A stretch of 64,000 nucleotides of DNA from SXTU01 sp964496695 (lineage in GTDB: Bacteria; Verrucomicrobiota; Verrucomicrobiia; Limisphaerales; SXTU01), in NCBI GenBank assembly GCA_964496695.1, contig CAZCBE010000024.1:1-64000 (forward strand). Reading direction: 5' to 3'. Positions 42,929 to 50,718 of this stretch are shown here, piece by piece. The notes below the pieces were generated by a model. It made no database searches and was not told where the DNA came from. It saw only the letters and a program-made list of their open reading frames with translations. Made by a program: the position numbers and the translations under genes. The stretch's first letter is position 1; every line of letters begins with the position of its first letter.

Positions 42929-44050
42929 ATGAGCACCCAAGCCTCCCTCACCGGCAACGGCGATAATCTCAAAACCCTCGTCGTCGTCTTCCTGCGCGGC
43001 GGCGCGGACGGCTTGAACATGGTCGCGCCCACCCACGACGACGGCTATTACCGCGCCCGCCCCCGCATCGCCATCAAGGCTGCGGACGCCACCAAGCTCG
43101 ACGGTGATTTCGGCCTCAACCCGATTCTCAAGGACCTCGCCACGCCGTATCGCGACGGCTCGCTGCTCGTCGTCCATGCCGCCGGCTCCGAGGACGCCAC
43201 GCGCTCGCACTTCGAGGCGCAGGACCTGATGGAGCGCGCGGGCGAAGTCGCCGGCGGCTGGCTCGGGCGCTACCTGCGCTTCCGCGGCGCGACCACCACC
43301 GGCGCGCTCTCGGCCATCGCCGTGAGCCGCGCGCTGCCCGAGAGCCTGCGCGGCGCGCCCGCCGCCACGGTGATGCGGTCGCTCGAGGACTTCACGCTCG
43401 GCAAGGGCGGCGGGCAGTTGCAGGACAGCCTGGAGAAACTCTACGCGAAGGAGCAGGACGCCCTCGGCACCTCCGCCCGCGACACGCTGGGCGCGCTGCG
43501 CCGCATCGAGCAACTGCGCAACACCACCTACTCCCCCGCCCACGGCGCAAACTACGAGCGCGACGACTTCGCCCAGGGCATGAAGCAGGTCGCGCGGCTC
43601 ATCAAGGCGCGCGTCGGCCTCGAAGCCGTGTCGCTGGACATCGGCGGCTGGGACTCGCACATCACGCAGAGCGCCATCATGGACCCCGAAATGCGCAAGC
43701 TGAACACCGGCCTGAGCGCCTTCCACCGCGACCTGGGCCGGATGATGGAGCACGTCACCGTCGTCGTGCTCACGGAATTTGGCCGGCGGCTCGGCGAGAA
43801 CTCCGCCTTCGGCACGGACCACGGGCGCGGCAGCGTGATGTTCGTGATGGGCGGCGGCGTGAAGGGCGGCCGCGTGATGTCGCAATGGCCCGGCCTGACC
43901 AAGGACGTCCTCGAAGGCCCCGGCGACCTGCCCGTGACCATCAACTACCGCGACGTCCTCGCCCCCATCCTGCAACGCCACCACCCGGCCACCGACCTGG
44001 CCAAGGTGTTCCCCGACTACGAGCTGAAGCCCCGGGTGGTTTATGGGTGA
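42929..44050 (+). CDS. DUF1501 protein
   Basis: A 373-residue protein of the DUF1501 family, related to the alkaline phosphatase/sulfatase superfamily: VVVFLRGGADGLNMVAPT near the start, NPILKDLATPYRDGSLLVVH, IGGWDSHITQSA, VVVLTEFGRRLGENSAFGTD and the metal-like HGRGSVMFVMGGGVKGG. Unlike most members it has no visible signal peptide from ATG 42929; the lost 5' part may have been affected by the insertion of repeats between the two copies of its start. It pairs functionally with the DUF1800 gene. A small membrane protein gene overlaps its stop. Confidence 0.92.
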   Translation: MSTQASLTGNGDNLKTLVVVFLRGGADGLNMVAPTHDDGYYRARPRIAIKAADATKLDGDFGLNPILKDLATPYRDGSLLVVHAAGSEDATRSHFEAQDLMERAGEVAGGWLGRYLRFRGATTTGALSAIAVSRALPESLRGAPAATVMRSLEDFTLGKGGGQLQDSLEKLYAKEQDALGTSARDTLGALRRIEQLRNTTYSPAHGANYERDDFAQGMKQVARLIKARVGLEAVSLDIGGWDSHITQSAIMDPEMRKLNTGLSAFHRDLGRMMEHVTVVVLTEFGRRLGENSAFGTDHGRGSVMFVMGGGVKGGRVMSQWPGLTKDVLEGPGDLPVTINYRDVLAPILQRHHPATDLAKVFPDYELKPRVVYG

Positions 44051-44258
44051 GGCGTTCCAGATCATGGGCTTCGCCGAGATCGCCTTCTGGTGCGCTCTCC
44101 TCGTCGTCTCCTTCGTGATAATTTGGCGTTGGATTCAAGAACACCGGGGCCGCAGGAGCGAGCCCTGCGGAGAAGTGGACGCGGACGGAGGCGGCGCGGA
44201 TGCAAGCTGGGAGACCGGTGCCAGCGCCCATGACGAAGGCCCCGGCCAAGGTCACTGA
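44043..44258 (+). CDS. Small single-pass membrane protein overlapping DUF1501
   Basis: A 71-residue open frame whose ATG overlaps the DUF1501 stop by 8 nt. One transmembrane segment (IAFWCALLVVSFVIIWRWI) precedes a basic patch (QEHRGRRS) and an acidic Gly-rich tail. The family is unknown; overlap suggests coupled translation with DUF1501. The tail may be partly repeat-derived. Confidence 0.5.
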   Translation: MGEAFQIMGFAEIAFWCALLVVSFVIIWRWIQEHRGRRSEPCGEVDADGGGADASWETGASAHDEGPGQGH

Positions 44259-44320
44259 AGCATTTCCGGCTGGCCCCGCGTTTTGCCGGCAGGGCACGCC
44301 GCCACGGAACCAGCCTTGGT

Positions 44321-44402
44321 AGGGCGCGGTGTCCTCACCGCGCCGCCGAGGTCTTGTGGCCTGCGGGTGCTCGGCGGCGGGCTCAGGACAGCCCGCCCTA
44401 CC
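44321..44402. repeat. Family D inverted repeat
   Basis: TAGGGCGCGGTGTCCTCACC with inverted partner ending AGCCCGCCCTACC; third copy of family D, in the 44259-44491 gap. Confidence 0.85.
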
Positions 44403-44491
44403 CGCCGGTGCGCTTTCCTACTCTTAATCTTAATCCTCCCCAGGCTCCGCAATTGTCATCGCCAGGGTTTTTCTCTGCGCCCTCTTGAGGC

Positions 44492-44785
44492 TCAGTCCTT
44501 CGGCGGCTTCACCTTGGCGCCCGGGTCATTCTTCTTGGGCCGGTGTGTCTCGTATTCGCCCTTCCCCAGCTTCTTGAGCACCGTGAAGCCCGCGTTGGTC
44601 GCGTCCTTCACATTGAACTTCTTGAAGATCTTCGGGGAGTAGAAGGTGCCGAAGAGCTTGCGCACCGGCTTGCGGCACGCCGGGCATTCCGTGAGCGGCT
44701 TGGCATCCAGCGGGCGGCGCAGGGTGAAACGACCGCCGCAAGCCACGCAGTTGCCATCGCAGAGTTCGTATTCGTAGAGGGGCAT
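44492..44785 (-). CDS. FmdB-family zinc-ribbon protein
   Basis: A 97-residue protein that begins MPLYEYELCDGNCVACGGRF like FmdB putative regulatory proteins, with zinc-binding pairs CVAC and CPAC (residues 14-17, 35-38). The tail is Lys/Pro-rich (RPKKNDPGAKVKPPKD). FmdB was linked to formamidase/amidase gene control; most homologues lack evidence of function. It lies next to a COG0523 metallochaperone gene on the same strand, 93 nt away with a family L repeat between, so zinc homeostasis is a reasonable guess. Confidence 0.88.
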   Translation of the reverse strand: MPLYEYELCDGNCVACGGRFTLRRPLDAKPLTECPACRKPVRKLFGTFYSPKIFKKFNVKDATNAGFTVLKKLGKGEYETHRPKKNDPGAKVKPPKD

Positions 44786-44793
44786 GGTCTTAA

Positions 44794-44876
44794 ATCGTGC
44801 TCGTAATCCTGATCCTGCTCCGTCCTTCGACTGCCAGGAGCAGGATTAGGATCAAGATTAGGAGCAGGAGGAAAAA
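44794..44876. repeat. Family L inverted repeat
   Basis: CTCGTAATCCTGATCCTGCTC on the left and GAGCAGGATTAGGATCAAGA on the right, in the gap between the FmdB-like and COG0523 genes. Confidence 0.85.
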
Positions 44877-44878
44877 GT

Positions 44879-45991
44879 TCAACCCGCCACGCACGCCGCA
44901 AAACCTGCGCGGATGCCCGCCTCGTCCAGCTCCTTGCCGATGAAGACAAGCTGGTTGCCCCGCTTCTCGCCCACGTTCCAGAAGCGCTCCGGCTCCACGT
45001 CGAACATCATCTGCACGCTCTGGAAGATTACGCGTTTGGGCACGCCCTGGATGTGCAGGATGCCCTTGGCGCGGTAGATGTTCTCCCCACCCTTGGCCAG
45101 CAGCTCGTTCAGCCACGCCTCGGTGCGCTTCAGATCCAGCGGTCGCTCATCGAGGATGTGGAAGGAGCGCACTGCGTCATCGTGCCGGCCCATGTGGTCG
45201 TGGTCATGCTCGTGCCCGCACTCCTCGCCGTGTTCGTGATCGTGGGCGCAGTCGTGGTCGTGCGCATGCGCGTGGTCATGATCGTGATCGTGTCCGTGCT
45301 CGCAATGGTCGTCGCAGTCGTGGCCGGCCTCGCCATGGGCGGGCTTCTCCACCGGCAGCTCGAGGGGCGAGGTCAGGTCGCGGGCGTGGGTGTTGAAGAT
45401 CTTGCCCATGTCCACCTGCGACTTCAGCGTGCGATGAATCTTGGCCAGCGGGTTGATGCGGCGGATGCGCTGCTCCACGCGGTTCAGATCGGCCGGGGTG
45501 GCGAGGTCCGTCTTGTTCAGGAGGATGATGTCGGCAAAGCCAATCTGCGGGATGGCCTCGGGGGCCTTGTCCAGCACGCTCTCCAGATGCCGCGCGTCGG
45601 CGACGGTCACGATGGCATCGAGCCGGAGCTTCTCCTGAAGCTGGGGCAGGTAAAACGTGTGGGCGATCGGGCTGGGATCGGCCAGGCCGGTGGTCTCGAC
45701 CAGCACGTAGTCGAAGCGCTTCTTGCGCTGCATCAGATCAACGAGGGTCTTCACCAGGTCACCGCGCACGCGGCAGCAGAGGCAGCCGTTGTTCAGCTCC
45801 ACGACCTCCTCGTCCGCGCCCACGACGAGCTGGCCGTCAATGCCCACCTCGCCAAACTCGTTGATGATGATGGCGCACTTGTAGCCGTGCGGCTGGGTGA
45901 GCAGGTGCTTGAGCAGGGTCGTCTTGCCCGCACCGAGGAAGCCGGTGAGGATCGTGACGGGAATGGATTTGTCGGGCTTTGCGTTGGCCAT
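44879..45991 (-). CDS. COG0523 (CobW/ZNG1-like) GTP-dependent metal chaperone with His-rich loop
   Basis: A 370-residue GTPase of the COG0523 family. Walker A GFLGAGKTTLL (17-27), metal-binding GCLCC (69-73, Cys70, Cys72 and Cys73), NKTD guanine motif. Between the GTPase and C-terminal CobW_C domain sits a very His-rich loop (about residues 219-272: HDHDHDHAHAHDHD and more), typical of zinc-handling members. It likely delivers zinc, or less likely cobalt/nickel, to a client enzyme. No cobalamin genes are nearby, which favours zinc. A Zur-type operator was not found upstream. Confidence 0.94.
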   Translation of the reverse strand: MANAKPDKSIPVTILTGFLGAGKTTLLKHLLTQPHGYKCAIIINEFGEVGIDGQLVVGADEEVVELNNGCLCCRVRGDLVKTLVDLMQRKKRFDYVLVETTGLADPSPIAHTFYLPQLQEKLRLDAIVTVADARHLESVLDKAPEAIPQIGFADIILLNKTDLATPADLNRVEQRIRRINPLAKIHRTLKSQVDMGKIFNTHARDLTSPLELPVEKPAHGEAGHDCDDHCEHGHDHDHDHAHAHDHDCAHDHEHGEECGHEHDHDHMGRHDDAVRSFHILDERPLDLKRTEAWLNELLAKGGENIYRAKGILHIQGVPKRVIFQSVQMMFDVEPERFWNVGEKRGNQLVFIGKELDEAGIRAGFAACVAG

Positions 45992-46062
45992 AATTTAGCG
46001 GAGCGCAAGGTAGTGGAGCCGGCGGACGGGTGCAACCCGGGGAATTGGGCCGCCCCGGCGCG

Positions 46063-46222
46063 CGGCGCATCCGCGCACTGCCCCCGGAGCGCGGCACTCC
46101 GGGCCGCAGCGGCCACCCTGCAGAACGGGCTGCGGAGCTTCCCAAGCTTTTCCCTGCTGCCAGCCGCTGCGGCCCAGAGGGCCGCGCTCCGCCGTCGTCG
46201 GGGGCAGTGTCAAGATGCGCCC
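46063..46222. repeat. Shell-type composite element with family B core
   Basis: Outer arms GGCGCATCCGCGCACTGCCC (46064) and its inverted partner GGCAGTGTCAAGATGCGCCC (ending 46222). The inner core is the family B palindrome (CTGCGGCCCAGAGGGCCGCG). The remaining gap 45992-46377 has no gene. Confidence 0.85.
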
Positions 46223-46377
46223 CCCCGGCGCGCGGCATTCATGCCGCTTCAACGCGCGAGGTTTCGGACTGACCTCACGCCGCGCCGCGTTCGGACGTTG
46301 AAGCGACGTAAACGTCGCGCGCCACGCGCCGCCGCCCGGCCGAGCCCCGCGGCTTGTGCCCAGGTGAAATTTCCCGC

Positions 46378-46415
46378 TTGCCAATTCAAACACTTGTTTT
46401 AAATATGCGTTTGAA
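46378..46415 (+). promoter_or_regulatory. Promoter and probable operator of the TetR gene
   Basis: An AT-rich block in a GC-rich region. -35 TTGCCA (46378-46383) and -10 TAAATA (46400-46405) with a 16-nt spacer. TTCAAAC (46385-46391) and GTTTGAA (46409-46415) form an inverted pair, and AAACA-CT-TGTTT is a second palindrome between the boxes. The expected start site lies only a few nt before the ATG, so the mRNA may be leaderless. Autorepression by the TetR protein is the likely use. Confidence 0.65.
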
Positions 46416-47153
46416 ATGGCCGCCGCCCCGCTACCCAAACCCGACCCCACCCGCCAGGCCTTGATCGCAGCCGGCGGCGCGGTCTTTGCCGAAGTGGGCT
46501 TCCACAACGCCACGGTGCGTGAGATCTGCCGCCGGGCCGGCGCGAACATCGCGGCGGTCAACTACCACTTCGGTGACAAGGAAGCGCTCTATCGCGAGGT
46601 GCTGGCCTACTACCAGACCCGCGCGCTCCAGAAGTTCCCCCTCGACCTGGACCTGCCGCCCGGAGCCGATGCTCCGGCCCGGCTCCGCGCCTTCATCCGC
46701 GCCTTCCTGCTCCGCATCTTCGACCCCAGCAGCGATGCGTGGCATGGCAAGCTTATCGCCCGCGAGATGATTGATCCCACCAGCGCGCTGGATGCCATCG
46801 TGGTCGAGAAGATCCGCCCGCAGGCGCAGTATCTCGGCGGCATCGTCACCGAACTGCTCGGCGGCCAGGCGGACCCCGACACCGTCCGCTTCTGCTCCTC
46901 CAGCGTGGTGAGCCAATGTCTCTTCTACCACCACTGCCGCCCCGTGGTCACCCGGCTGTTCCCCGAGCAGAAGTTCACGCCCGAGCAAATCGAACGCCTC
47001 GCCGACCACATCACCCGCTTCTCCCTGGCCGCCATCACGGAAGCCGCCCATCCCCGTAGCCGCCGACGTGAGGAGGCGGAAAGCCCATCGGTCTCCCAGC
47101 CGTCCGCCTCCTCACGTCGGCGGCTACCGGCGAGCAAATCACGCAACACGTAA
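46416..47153 (+). CDS. TetR/AcrR-family repressor (CecR/YbiH type)
   Basis: A 245-residue repressor. The helix-turn-helix covers about residues 12-55 (TRQALIAAGGAVFAEVGFHN, VREICRRAGANIAAVNYHFG). The ligand domain (WHGKLIAREMIDPTSALD, FYHHCRPVVTRLFPEQKFTP) resembles the DUF1956 C-terminal domain of E. coli CecR, which controls the ybhGFSR exporter. The analogous exporter genes follow here in the same direction, 14 nt downstream. The last ~34 residues (HPRSRRREEAES...) come from a family E palindrome and are not part of the usual fold; they probably do not disturb the core. Confidence 0.92.
   Translation: MAAAPLPKPDPTRQALIAAGGAVFAEVGFHNATVREICRRAGANIAAVNYHFGDKEALYREVLAYYQTRALQKFPLDLDLPPGADAPARLRAFIRAFLLRIFDPSSDAWHGKLIAREMIDPTSALDAIVVEKIRPQAQYLGGIVTELLGGQADPDTVRFCSSSVVSQCLFYHHCRPVVTRLFPEQKFTPEQIERLADHITRFSLAAITEAAHPRSRRREEAESPSVSQPSASSRRRLPASKSRNT
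47056..47127. repeat. Family E palindrome at the 3' end of the TetR gene
   Basis: Arms 47056-47080 and 47103-47127 are identical to those in copA (37054-37123), beginning GTAGCCGCCGACGTGAGGAG. Here it provides the C-terminal tail and the stop codon region. Confidence 0.95.
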
Positions 47154-47167
47154 CACGCATCACCCCA

Positions 47168-48307
47168 GTGTATCACCTCGCGCTCAAGATGCTGCTCGGC
47201 GACCGCGCCAAATACGCGATGCTCATCGGCGGGCTGACCTTCTCGGCATTGCTGATGACCCAGCAGAGCGCCGTCTTCTTCGGCCTGCTCAAGTGGACCA
47301 CCAGCCACCTGAGCAACATCCGCGCGAAGCTCTGGGTGGTGGACCGCAAGGTCGAGCAGGCCAACGAACTCAAGGCTCTCCGCGACACCGATGTGAACCG
47401 CGTCCGCTCCGTCACCGGCGTCGCGTGGGCCGTGCCGCTCTACATGACCATCCAGTCCGCCAAGCTCGCGGACGGCAACTTCAAGCCCGTGCAGCTCGTG
47501 GGCCTGGACAACACCACGCTCGTGGGCCGTCCCCCGGTGATTGTCAAAGGCCGCCTCGAAGACGTGCGCCTGCCCAACGCCATCATTCTGGATGAACTTG
47601 GCATCAAGCGCCTGAGCGTGGGCCGCGCCCGGCCGCTGGACATCGGCGACACCTTCGAACTGAACGACAAGGAGGCGCGCATCGTGGCCATCTGCCGCGC
47701 GGAGCGGCACTTCTTCGGCTATCCCTACGCCTACTCGACCTACACGCAGGCGCTGCAGTTCGCGCCCAAGCAGCGCAAGATGCTCTCCCTCGTGCTCGCC
47801 GAGCCGGCGGCGGGCTGGACCATCGAGCGCGCCGCCAAGCAGATCGAGGCCGAGACCGGGATGAAGGCCTACACCGAGGAGGAACTCTTCTGGGCCACCG
47901 TCTGGTGGTATTTCCGCAACACCGGCATCCCCGCGTCCTTCCTCACGATCATCGTGCTGGGGTTCATTGTCGGCTCGGCAATCTCGGGGCAGACCTTCTA
48001 CACCTTCGTCCACGAAAACCTCCGGCACATCGGCGCGCTCAAGGCGATGGGGGCGAGCAACGGCCTGCTCGCACGGATGCTCCTGCTGCAATCCTTCACC
48101 GTGGGTTTCATCGGCTACGGCATCGGCGCGTTTGTCACCGTCATGTTTGGGCGTGCCGTGCTGGAGAAGGGCCAGCCGCCCTTCATGCTGCCGTGGCAGC
48201 TTCCCGCAGCGACCTTCTGCATCGTCATGTGCATCTGCGGCCTGTCCGCCCTGATCGGCATCCGCAAGGCGCTCAAGCTGGAACCGGCCATTGTCTTCCG
48301 GGGATGA
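47168..48307 (+). CDS. FtsX-like ABC transporter permease (DevC/MacB type)
   Basis: A 379-residue permease starting at GTG 47168. TM1 is LIGGLTFSALLMTQQSAVFF; a long periplasmic MacB-type domain follows (about 45-255); three C-terminal transmembrane segments (FLTIIVLGFIVGSAISGQTF; LQSFTVGFIGYGIGAFVTVM; FCIVMCICGLSALIGIRKAL) carry the FtsX-like signature with IGALKAMGASNG. It would form the inner-membrane part of a tripartite exporter with the ATPase, HlyD and TolC proteins downstream. This gene order resembles DevBCA of cyanobacteria (glycolipid export). Substrate unknown. Confidence 0.93.
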   Translation: MYHLALKMLLGDRAKYAMLIGGLTFSALLMTQQSAVFFGLLKWTTSHLSNIRAKLWVVDRKVEQANELKALRDTDVNRVRSVTGVAWAVPLYMTIQSAKLADGNFKPVQLVGLDNTTLVGRPPVIVKGRLEDVRLPNAIILDELGIKRLSVGRARPLDIGDTFELNDKEARIVAICRAERHFFGYPYAYSTYTQALQFAPKQRKMLSLVLAEPAAGWTIERAAKQIEAETGMKAYTEEELFWATVWWYFRNTGIPASFLTIIVLGFIVGSAISGQTFYTFVHENLRHIGALKAMGASNGLLARMLLLQSFTVGFIGYGIGAFVTVMFGRAVLEKGQPPFMLPWQLPAATFCIVMCICGLSALIGIRKALKLEPAIVFRG

Positions 48308-48375
48308 GGATGAAAGCTCCAAGCGACAAATTCCACGTATCCGGGTTCGAACGGGCCAAAAGGCAGAGATCTGTT

Positions 48376-48740
48376 GCATCTCGCTGCTGCCACCGAGTGC
48401 CGGCGGAGCGCGGGTCTGTGACCCGCAGCAACGCCCGATTATCCGCTCCACGGGCAGACACGAACGGCAACGAGCAAATGCTGCTGCGGCGGGTCGCAGA
48501 CCCGCGCTCCGAGGCCGGTGCCGAGCTGCGCCGGTCGAGGTATTCGCTGCCCTCGGAGTTCTTCCGGCCCGCTCTGCCCAATCGAGGTGCCTTCCCCCTC
48601 ACCCCGGCCCTCTCCCCAAGGGAGAGGGGGAATCGCCGCCTGCGCGTCCGGCAATCGGATGCGCTCGGAAAACTCGACCGACGGGATACGTTTCTCCCTC
48701 TCCCCTGGGGAGAGGGCCGGGGTGAGGGGGAAGGCCGCGC
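48376..48740. repeat. Shell-type composite element with family F core, then family A
   Basis: TGCATCTCGCTGCTGCC and the inverted GGTGCCGAGCTGCGCC enclose the family F palindrome (GAGCGCGGGTCTGTGACCCG at 48409; CGGGTCGCAGACCCGCGCTC ending about 48511). Family A arms follow (48598-48630, 48702-48732). The 48308-48805 gap has no gene. Confidence 0.75.
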
Positions 48741-48805
48741 ACTACCATCAACGTGCTCCCCTGCTCCCTGCCGTTTCCAGCCCTTCGGATTGGGAATTTC
48801 CTAAA

Positions 48806-49543
48806 ATGTCCGCCTCTTCCACCACCACGTCCGCCCCGCTCGCCGTCCATGTGCGCGGCGTGACCAAGACGTTTGGCAAGGGCGATGCCGCCGTGCCCGC
48901 GCTCAAGGGCGTGGACTTCACCGCACGTCAGGGCGAGCTGCTCATGATTGTCGGCCCCAGCGGCTGCGGGAAGACGACGCTGCTCAGCGTCATCGCCGGC
49001 ACGTTGAACTTCGATGCTGGCGAGATCGAGGTGTTCGGCTCCTCGCTGCACGCGATGAAGCCGCGCCATATCACCGAGTTCCGCAAGCGCAACGTGGGCT
49101 TCATCTTCCAGCAGTTCAATCTCATCCCCACGCTCACCTGCATCGAAAACGTCAGCGTGCCGCTGCTCATCAACGGCGCCTCCCGCCGCGTGGCCGAGCA
49201 GAAGGCCGAGGCGATGCTCGACGAGATGGGCCTGCCGGGCCGTGGGAACGAGCGGCCCACGAACCTCTCCGGCGGCCAGCAGCAGCGCGTGGCGATTGCG
49301 CGCGCGCTGGTCCATGAGCCGCGCCTGATCATCTGCGACGAGCCGACCAGCGCCCTGGACAAGGACACCGGCGGCCACATCATGGACCTGCTGCGTGCCG
49401 TCGCGCGCCACCCCGAGCGCAGCGTGATCGTCGTCACCCACGACAACCGCATCTTCAAATACGCCGACCGGCTCACCGAGATGGAAGACGGGCGGGTGCA
49501 GCGGGTGCATGACCAGGGCGGGAACTATGAGAATGACCAATGA
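48806..49543 (+). CDS. ABC transporter ATPase (DevA/MacB type)
   Basis: A 245-residue ATPase: Walker A GPSGCGKTTLL, Q-loop FIFQQFNLIPTLT, signature LSGGQQQRVAIARALVHEP, Walker B LIICDEPTSALD, H-loop VVTHDNR. It energises the FtsX-like permease encoded upstream. I chose ATG 48806 (MSASSTTTS); the frame is open further upstream only through repeats. The last residues (HDQGGNYENDQ) and stop come from a family J repeat at 49530, so the C-terminus may be altered without touching the core. Confidence 0.95.
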   Translation: MSASSTTTSAPLAVHVRGVTKTFGKGDAAVPALKGVDFTARQGELLMIVGPSGCGKTTLLSVIAGTLNFDAGEIEVFGSSLHAMKPRHITEFRKRNVGFIFQQFNLIPTLTCIENVSVPLLINGASRRVAEQKAEAMLDEMGLPGRGNERPTNLSGGQQQRVAIARALVHEPRLIICDEPTSALDKDTGGHIMDLLRAVARHPERSVIVVTHDNRIFKYADRLTEMEDGRVQRVHDQGGNYENDQ

Positions 49544-49670
49544 CCAATGACCAGTTCCCAATGACCAATGAATGCCCAATGACGCAACGTCCTGCCGCAG
49601 CTCAAGCGGCCTGGCCAGCCATTGGGCATTCGGCATTGATTGGTCATTGGTCATTGAAAATTGGGCATTC
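49530..49670. repeat. Family J inverted repeat
   Basis: ATGACCAATGACCAATGACC, CCCAATGACCAATGAATGCC on the left with inverted CATTGGGCATTCGGCATTG, TTGGTCATTGGTCATTG on the right. It overlaps the ATPase stop codon and fills most of the gap to the HlyD gene. Confidence 0.85.
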
Positions 49671-49706
49671 GTTCACCACGCCGCCCACCACCTGACGTTT
49701 CTCCCT

Positions 49707-50675
49707 ATGATCATCTTCCGCCAGTTCACCTTCTACGTCGCCATCGCCGGGTTCATCGGCATTTTCCTGCTCGTGAAGCAGATGCAGCAGAAGCCGCCCA
49801 CGCCGCCACCGGCGGTCGAGCCGGCCCGCTCGCCCTTCCCGGCGTCGGTTGCCGCCACGGGCATCCTCGAGTCCGTCCGTGAGAACGTCAAAATCGCCAC
49901 GCCCAAGGCCGCCTTGCTCCAGCAGGTCGCCGTCGAAGTCGGCTCGAAGGTGAAGGCCGGCGACATCCTGCTCCAGCTCGACGACCGTGAGGCCCGCGCC
50001 CGGCTCAACACCTTGCGCGCCCAGCTCGAAGCGCTGCGCGCCGGGCTGAAAACCGACCGCGTGATGCAGGCCGATGCCGCCGACCAGCTCGCGCGCGCCG
50101 AGCAACTGGCCAAGGACAAGGTCATCTCCGTGGACGAGCGCAAGCGCCGCGAGTTCGGCGCGCAGAACTGGGACGCGCGCATCGCCCGGAGCGAGGCCGA
50201 CCTTAAGGCCATGGAAGCGCAGATCGCGCAGTCGCAGACCGAGCTGGACGTGCTCACCATCCGCGCGCCGCGCGACGGCACGATCCTTCAGGTCAATGTC
50301 CGCGCGGGCGAGTTCGCCGGCACCACGCCGACGGAGCCGCTGATCGTGCTGGGCGAGGTGGAGAAGCTCCAGGTGCGCGCCGAGGTGGACGAGCAGAACG
50401 CGCCGCTCGTCGAGGCAAACCGCGCGGCCATCGCCTATCTCAAGGGCGACACCCAGCGCCGGCTGCCCCTGCGCTTCGTGCGCATCGAGCCCTTCGTCAT
50501 CCCCAAGCGTTCGCTCACTGGCGACAGCGCCGAGCGCGTGGACACGCGGGTGCTGCAGATCATTTTCGAGCTGGACCGTCCCGAGGTCCCGCTCTACGTC
50601 GGCCAGCAGGTGGATGTGTTCATCGAGCGCACGCCCACACCGGTCGCCTCGCTTCCCGCCCAGCCCAAGCAATGA
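49707..50675 (+). CDS. HlyD-family periplasmic adaptor
   Basis: A 322-residue membrane fusion protein. An N-terminal signal-anchor (FTFYVAIAGFIGIFLLVKQM) leads into a Pro-rich linker, then a lipoyl half (ATGILESVRENVKIATPKAA...VKAGDILLQLDDREARARL), a coiled-coil hairpin (about 95-180: LRAQLEALRAGLK...DLKAMEAQIAQSQTEL) and second lipoyl half (VLTIRAPRDGTILQVNVRAG), ending in beta-barrel and MP domains. It bridges the inner-membrane ABC exporter to TolC. Start ATG 49707; no lipobox. Confidence 0.94.
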   Translation: MIIFRQFTFYVAIAGFIGIFLLVKQMQQKPPTPPPAVEPARSPFPASVAATGILESVRENVKIATPKAALLQQVAVEVGSKVKAGDILLQLDDREARARLNTLRAQLEALRAGLKTDRVMQADAADQLARAEQLAKDKVISVDERKRREFGAQNWDARIARSEADLKAMEAQIAQSQTELDVLTIRAPRDGTILQVNVRAGEFAGTTPTEPLIVLGEVEKLQVRAEVDEQNAPLVEANRAAIAYLKGDTQRRLPLRFVRIEPFVIPKRSLTGDSAERVDTRVLQIIFELDRPEVPLYVGQQVDVFIERTPTPVASLPAQPKQ

Positions 50676-50718
50676 ATCTTGAACCGGCCTGCCCGAGCAG
50701 GCTCACTCTACCACGCAC

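Noticed and set aside
45130..45336. Thr/Met-rich short frame in the CobW His-rich region
   Set aside because: It is an alternative frame of the His/Asp codon run, not a gene.
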